From the NCBI RefSeq assembly GCF_005886345.1, contig NZ_PNEC01000021.1:301909-365908 (forward strand): a stretch of 64,000 bases of DNA. Direction: 5' to 3'. The stretch's first letter is position 1. The number at the start of each line of letters is the position of its first letter. Origin of the DNA: Pseudoalteromonas phenolica. GTDB taxonomy: Bacteria; Pseudomonadota; Gammaproteobacteria; Enterobacterales; Alteromonadaceae. The translations under genes and the position numbers were made by a program. Below are positions 61,948 to 64,000 of the stretch, piece after piece. Below the pieces are notes generated by a model. It made no database searches and had not been told where the DNA came from. It worked only from the letters and a program-made list of their open reading frames with translations.

Positions 61948-62363
61948 ATAGTTACCCTCGTTTAAACAGATACTGTGTTTAAAGTAAAAACCATTTACTA
62001 GCTGAAGGACTAAAAAACACATAGTTCCGAACTATGTCAAATTAGCTAAGAACGTCGTAAAAAGAAAGAAAAATTAATCAGCTTTTTACAACAAACTAGA
62101 ACAAAAACTATTATATTTATAACCACACTTATGATTGTATTAGTAAAGTGGAAATATTAGATAATATCTAAATTAAGTAGAGCAGCGCCGAGTTTATGAA
62201 CAAATTTCCACTCTTAAACTGCTTATTGCATTGCAATATGCAAACTCACAATTAAAAATTGATGTGCAAATATCATAAGTCACTGTTAATCAATGAAACT
62301 GGCTCAAGGTTAATTTAGGCTTAATTTTGCTGTATGTTTATTGAATTAATCAGAGTAATTATT
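61948..62363. other. Intergenic stretch with a palindrome
   Basis: About 400 AT-rich bases between a minus-strand small gene and a plus-strand gene. The only notable feature is the palindrome at 62019-62037. No gene seen. Confidence 0.45.
62019..62037. promoter_or_regulatory. Palindrome between the small helical gene and the propeller-like gene
   Basis: ACATAGTTC-C-GAACTATGT, perfect 9-1-9. It is similar in form to MarR-type operators and is 71 bases from the small gene start. Confidence 0.5.
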
Positions 62364-63572
62364 ATGACATCAAAACCTTCGTTCAATACCAATAAACTAG
62401 TCGCTTCAGTTTTTACCCTATATTCATCTCACGTAGGTGCAAATGACGCATGCCTAGAGGGGTTATTTGCGGTTGATAGATATGCAGAACAAGGAAATAA
62501 CTCTCTGTACCATATAGATTTAGTAAATAAATCCTATAGCAAAATGCCAGGCGCTTCACTTCCTGTTAGTAATCTTGCTGAAACGAATGATCAATTGATT
62601 ATGATGCAGCGTTTGGACAAAGATACAAATGCGTCAAAAATCTATCAGTATGACTTATCTTCTGGCACGGCGACTGAAATCGCAGACACAACAAGTTATC
62701 CAATAAAACGCTCTGCTGTATCACCAGATGGCAGTTTTTTGCTCGCCACCAGTCAAACTTATATGTACCAATTTGACTTAGAAACGGGCGATAAAACTGT
62801 ACTGGGGAAAATGCAAACAAACGATGCGGGTTGGGATGATTTCGCCCATGGCGACATTACTTATTCAATTGATGGTAATAACGTCTATGTTCTAAATGCC
62901 AAGTCACTTTACATCCTTGATGAAAGCAACATGAAACTAGATAAAATTGGTGAACATAACTTAAATTGGCCATCAGGCATTGCGACAGCAAACGATGGTC
63001 AATTATACGTTTCTGCAAGAAATAGTGGCGAAAACGCCAAAATCTACAAAATAGACCCACAAACTGCTGAATCTGAATTTGTTATGGAAGGGCCTAGACA
63101 CATTGCTGATCTGACTTATGTATCACAATGCGGTAACCCTCTTCTTGCTATTGCCGATAAGTTTCAACAAGAAGTGTATGCTGCTAAAGCATTTTGGGAA
63201 GAAGAAAATATTGGCGGCGCGGCTGCAAACGTCCCCTCATTTAAGGACAGCTCTTTTAACTTTAACGAAAGTGGCTATTTAGTTGAGAGTAAAGACAGGC
63301 TAAACAAACACAACAAAAATACCAACAAGCCGAATTCAAACCGCTGTGCCAGACTTTGGAATAACTTACTTGATCATAAATATATCCTGAACCGCTCTGG
63401 AGCAGGCCGCAAGAAGTCTAATGGTGATACTAAGTGGTACTACTCAACTGCTGATGGCGCATTTAAAGTTTTAAGAGCCAGTAAAGGGGTGTGCACTTTC
63501 ACTTTGAATGAAACACAGAATGTGAAATTAAAATATGATTCTAATACAGGTCTCGTGAGTATCGATAATTGA
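62364..63572 (+). CDS. Exported beta-propeller-like protein, unknown function
   Basis: Started at the ATG at 62364 (alternative 62334), the protein has 402 residues with a signal sequence ending near SSHVGA. Residues about 30-270 carry repeated blades with the YVTN/NHL-type pattern: GNNSLYHIDLVNKSYSKMPG, YQYDLSSGTATEIADT, YQFDLETGDKTVLGK and KIYKIDPQTAESEFVM. The C-terminal 130 residues have a different composition, with basic KHNKNTNKPNSNR, two cysteines and a final beta part. The C-terminal region may anchor it to a surface or ligand. The family is unknown. Confidence 0.7.
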   Translation: MTSKPSFNTNKLVASVFTLYSSHVGANDACLEGLFAVDRYAEQGNNSLYHIDLVNKSYSKMPGASLPVSNLAETNDQLIMMQRLDKDTNASKIYQYDLSSGTATEIADTTSYPIKRSAVSPDGSFLLATSQTYMYQFDLETGDKTVLGKMQTNDAGWDDFAHGDITYSIDGNNVYVLNAKSLYILDESNMKLDKIGEHNLNWPSGIATANDGQLYVSARNSGENAKIYKIDPQTAESEFVMEGPRHIADLTYVSQCGNPLLAIADKFQQEVYAAKAFWEEENIGGAAANVPSFKDSSFNFNESGYLVESKDRLNKHNKNTNKPNSNRCARLWNNLLDHKYILNRSGAGRKKSNGDTKWYYSTADGAFKVLRASKGVCTFTLNETQNVKLKYDSNTGLVSIDN

Positions 63573-64000
63573 AGTAAGCGAAAGTTGTTTGTAATTTAAA
63601 GTCTCCTGCCTGTAAATTACGAATATGCAGTAAGAAGAATCAAGCGCTCTTGAACTGCTTTATCAGCTTGTTTTCTCTTGAGGCGCAAATTCTACGAATA
63701 ACAATAAAACCGTTGCATTGCTGCCCAGAGGGGCCTTTACTGACTATCTACAACTACCATATGGAGGAATGAAACCGCAGATTAGCTTCGCTGTTACCTT
63801 ATAAAATTCTAATGACAGCGAACGCAGTGAATACGCTTCTTTTTCACAAGTTGAGATAGACCAGTTTAGCTGGAGTTAAGGTCGTCAAGATTAAGCACGG
63901 TGAAGGTTGCTCATTTCACCTTGCGCTAATTCGTCTTTTTATCACAGTGCATCACCTCATCACTGTGCAGGACGATTTAGCACCATAAACGCAAAAAACC
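63573..64000. other. Right-end stretch without a recognisable gene
   Basis: The last 430 bases have no convincing ORF on either strand. An inverted repeat (CACAGTG / CACTGTG, 63942-63966) is present and its T content is low. The sequence runs off the window, so part of a gene beyond may be missing. Confidence 0.45.

Noticed and set aside
63840..63990. Integron attC-like or small hairpin element at the right end
   Set aside because: The inverted repeat CACAGTG/CACTGTG is short and the attC core pattern (RYYYAAC and its partner) is not found.
1..64000. CRISPR arrays, tRNA or rRNA genes, prophage, restriction or defence islands
   Set aside because: No regular repeat-spacer pattern, cloverleaf-like sequence, phage structural gene or known defence domain was recognised in any frame.

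Overview
The window reads as a piece of chromosome from a marine gammaproteobacterium of the Alteromonadales, most like Pseudoalteromonas. This rests on visibly AT-rich DNA, two TonB-dependent receptors, an AGCS sodium:amino-acid symporter, a complete curli locus, a DgcN/DgcA-type D-glutamate pathway and many small redox and regulator genes. No rRNA, tRNA, CRISPR array, prophage or complete insertion sequence was seen. Assignments come from reading sequence and recalling families; no database search was run.

Layout. 1-3.3 kb: 3' part of a TonB receptor and a lipoprotein. 3.4-6.7 kb: a decayed GAF-PAS-GGDEF gene with three in-frame TAA stops, a 58-residue double-glycine-leader peptide on the minus strand, and an AGCS symporter. 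7-10.7 kb: a lipoprotein, a flavoprotein oxidase and threonine aldolase. 10.7-21.4 kb: the most coherent block. An NhaC-like transporter, a LysR regulator, DgcN and DgcA run leftward, and a TonB receptor, an M14 carboxypeptidase and an N-acyl-D-amino-acid deacylase run rightward. The same operator-like repeat (ATAAC-N5-GTTAT) lies before dgcN and in the central divergent promoter. I read this as one regulated system that takes up D-glutamate-containing peptides or N-acyl-D-amino acids, breaks them down and converts D-Glu to N-acetyl-L-Glu.

21.5-30 kb: an alpha/beta hydrolase, an IS30-like relic, membrane proteins, a flavin-reductase-fold protein, a class-II HDAC-like deacetylase, a periplasmic solute-binding-like protein and a secreted subtilase. 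30.3-34.7 kb: curli genes csgB-csgA-csgE-csgF-csgG with a convergent CsgD-like regulator. CsgA is about three times the enterobacterial length and acidic. A 720-base leader region with palindromes precedes csgD. 35.4-53.2 kb: electrophile and redox defence (GST, DJ-1/PfpI, OsmC, an HxlR-MdaB pair, redoxin), a murein-endopeptidase-like protein, an amidase, a frameshifted serine hydrolase and a TetR-RND efflux set.

53.6-64 kb: an orphan CHASE2 sensor; a decayed copy of the alpha-amylase 5' end; an acuI-like reductase and TetR regulator sharing an operator, with a MITE-like element between them; a DUF1826 gene with a Zur-like box; the intact alpha-amylase; a broken zinc-ribbon gene; a MipA/OmpV porin-like protein; a small helical protein; and a beta-propeller-like exported protein. 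Four or more genes are inactivated by single stops or indels, so gene decay is active here.
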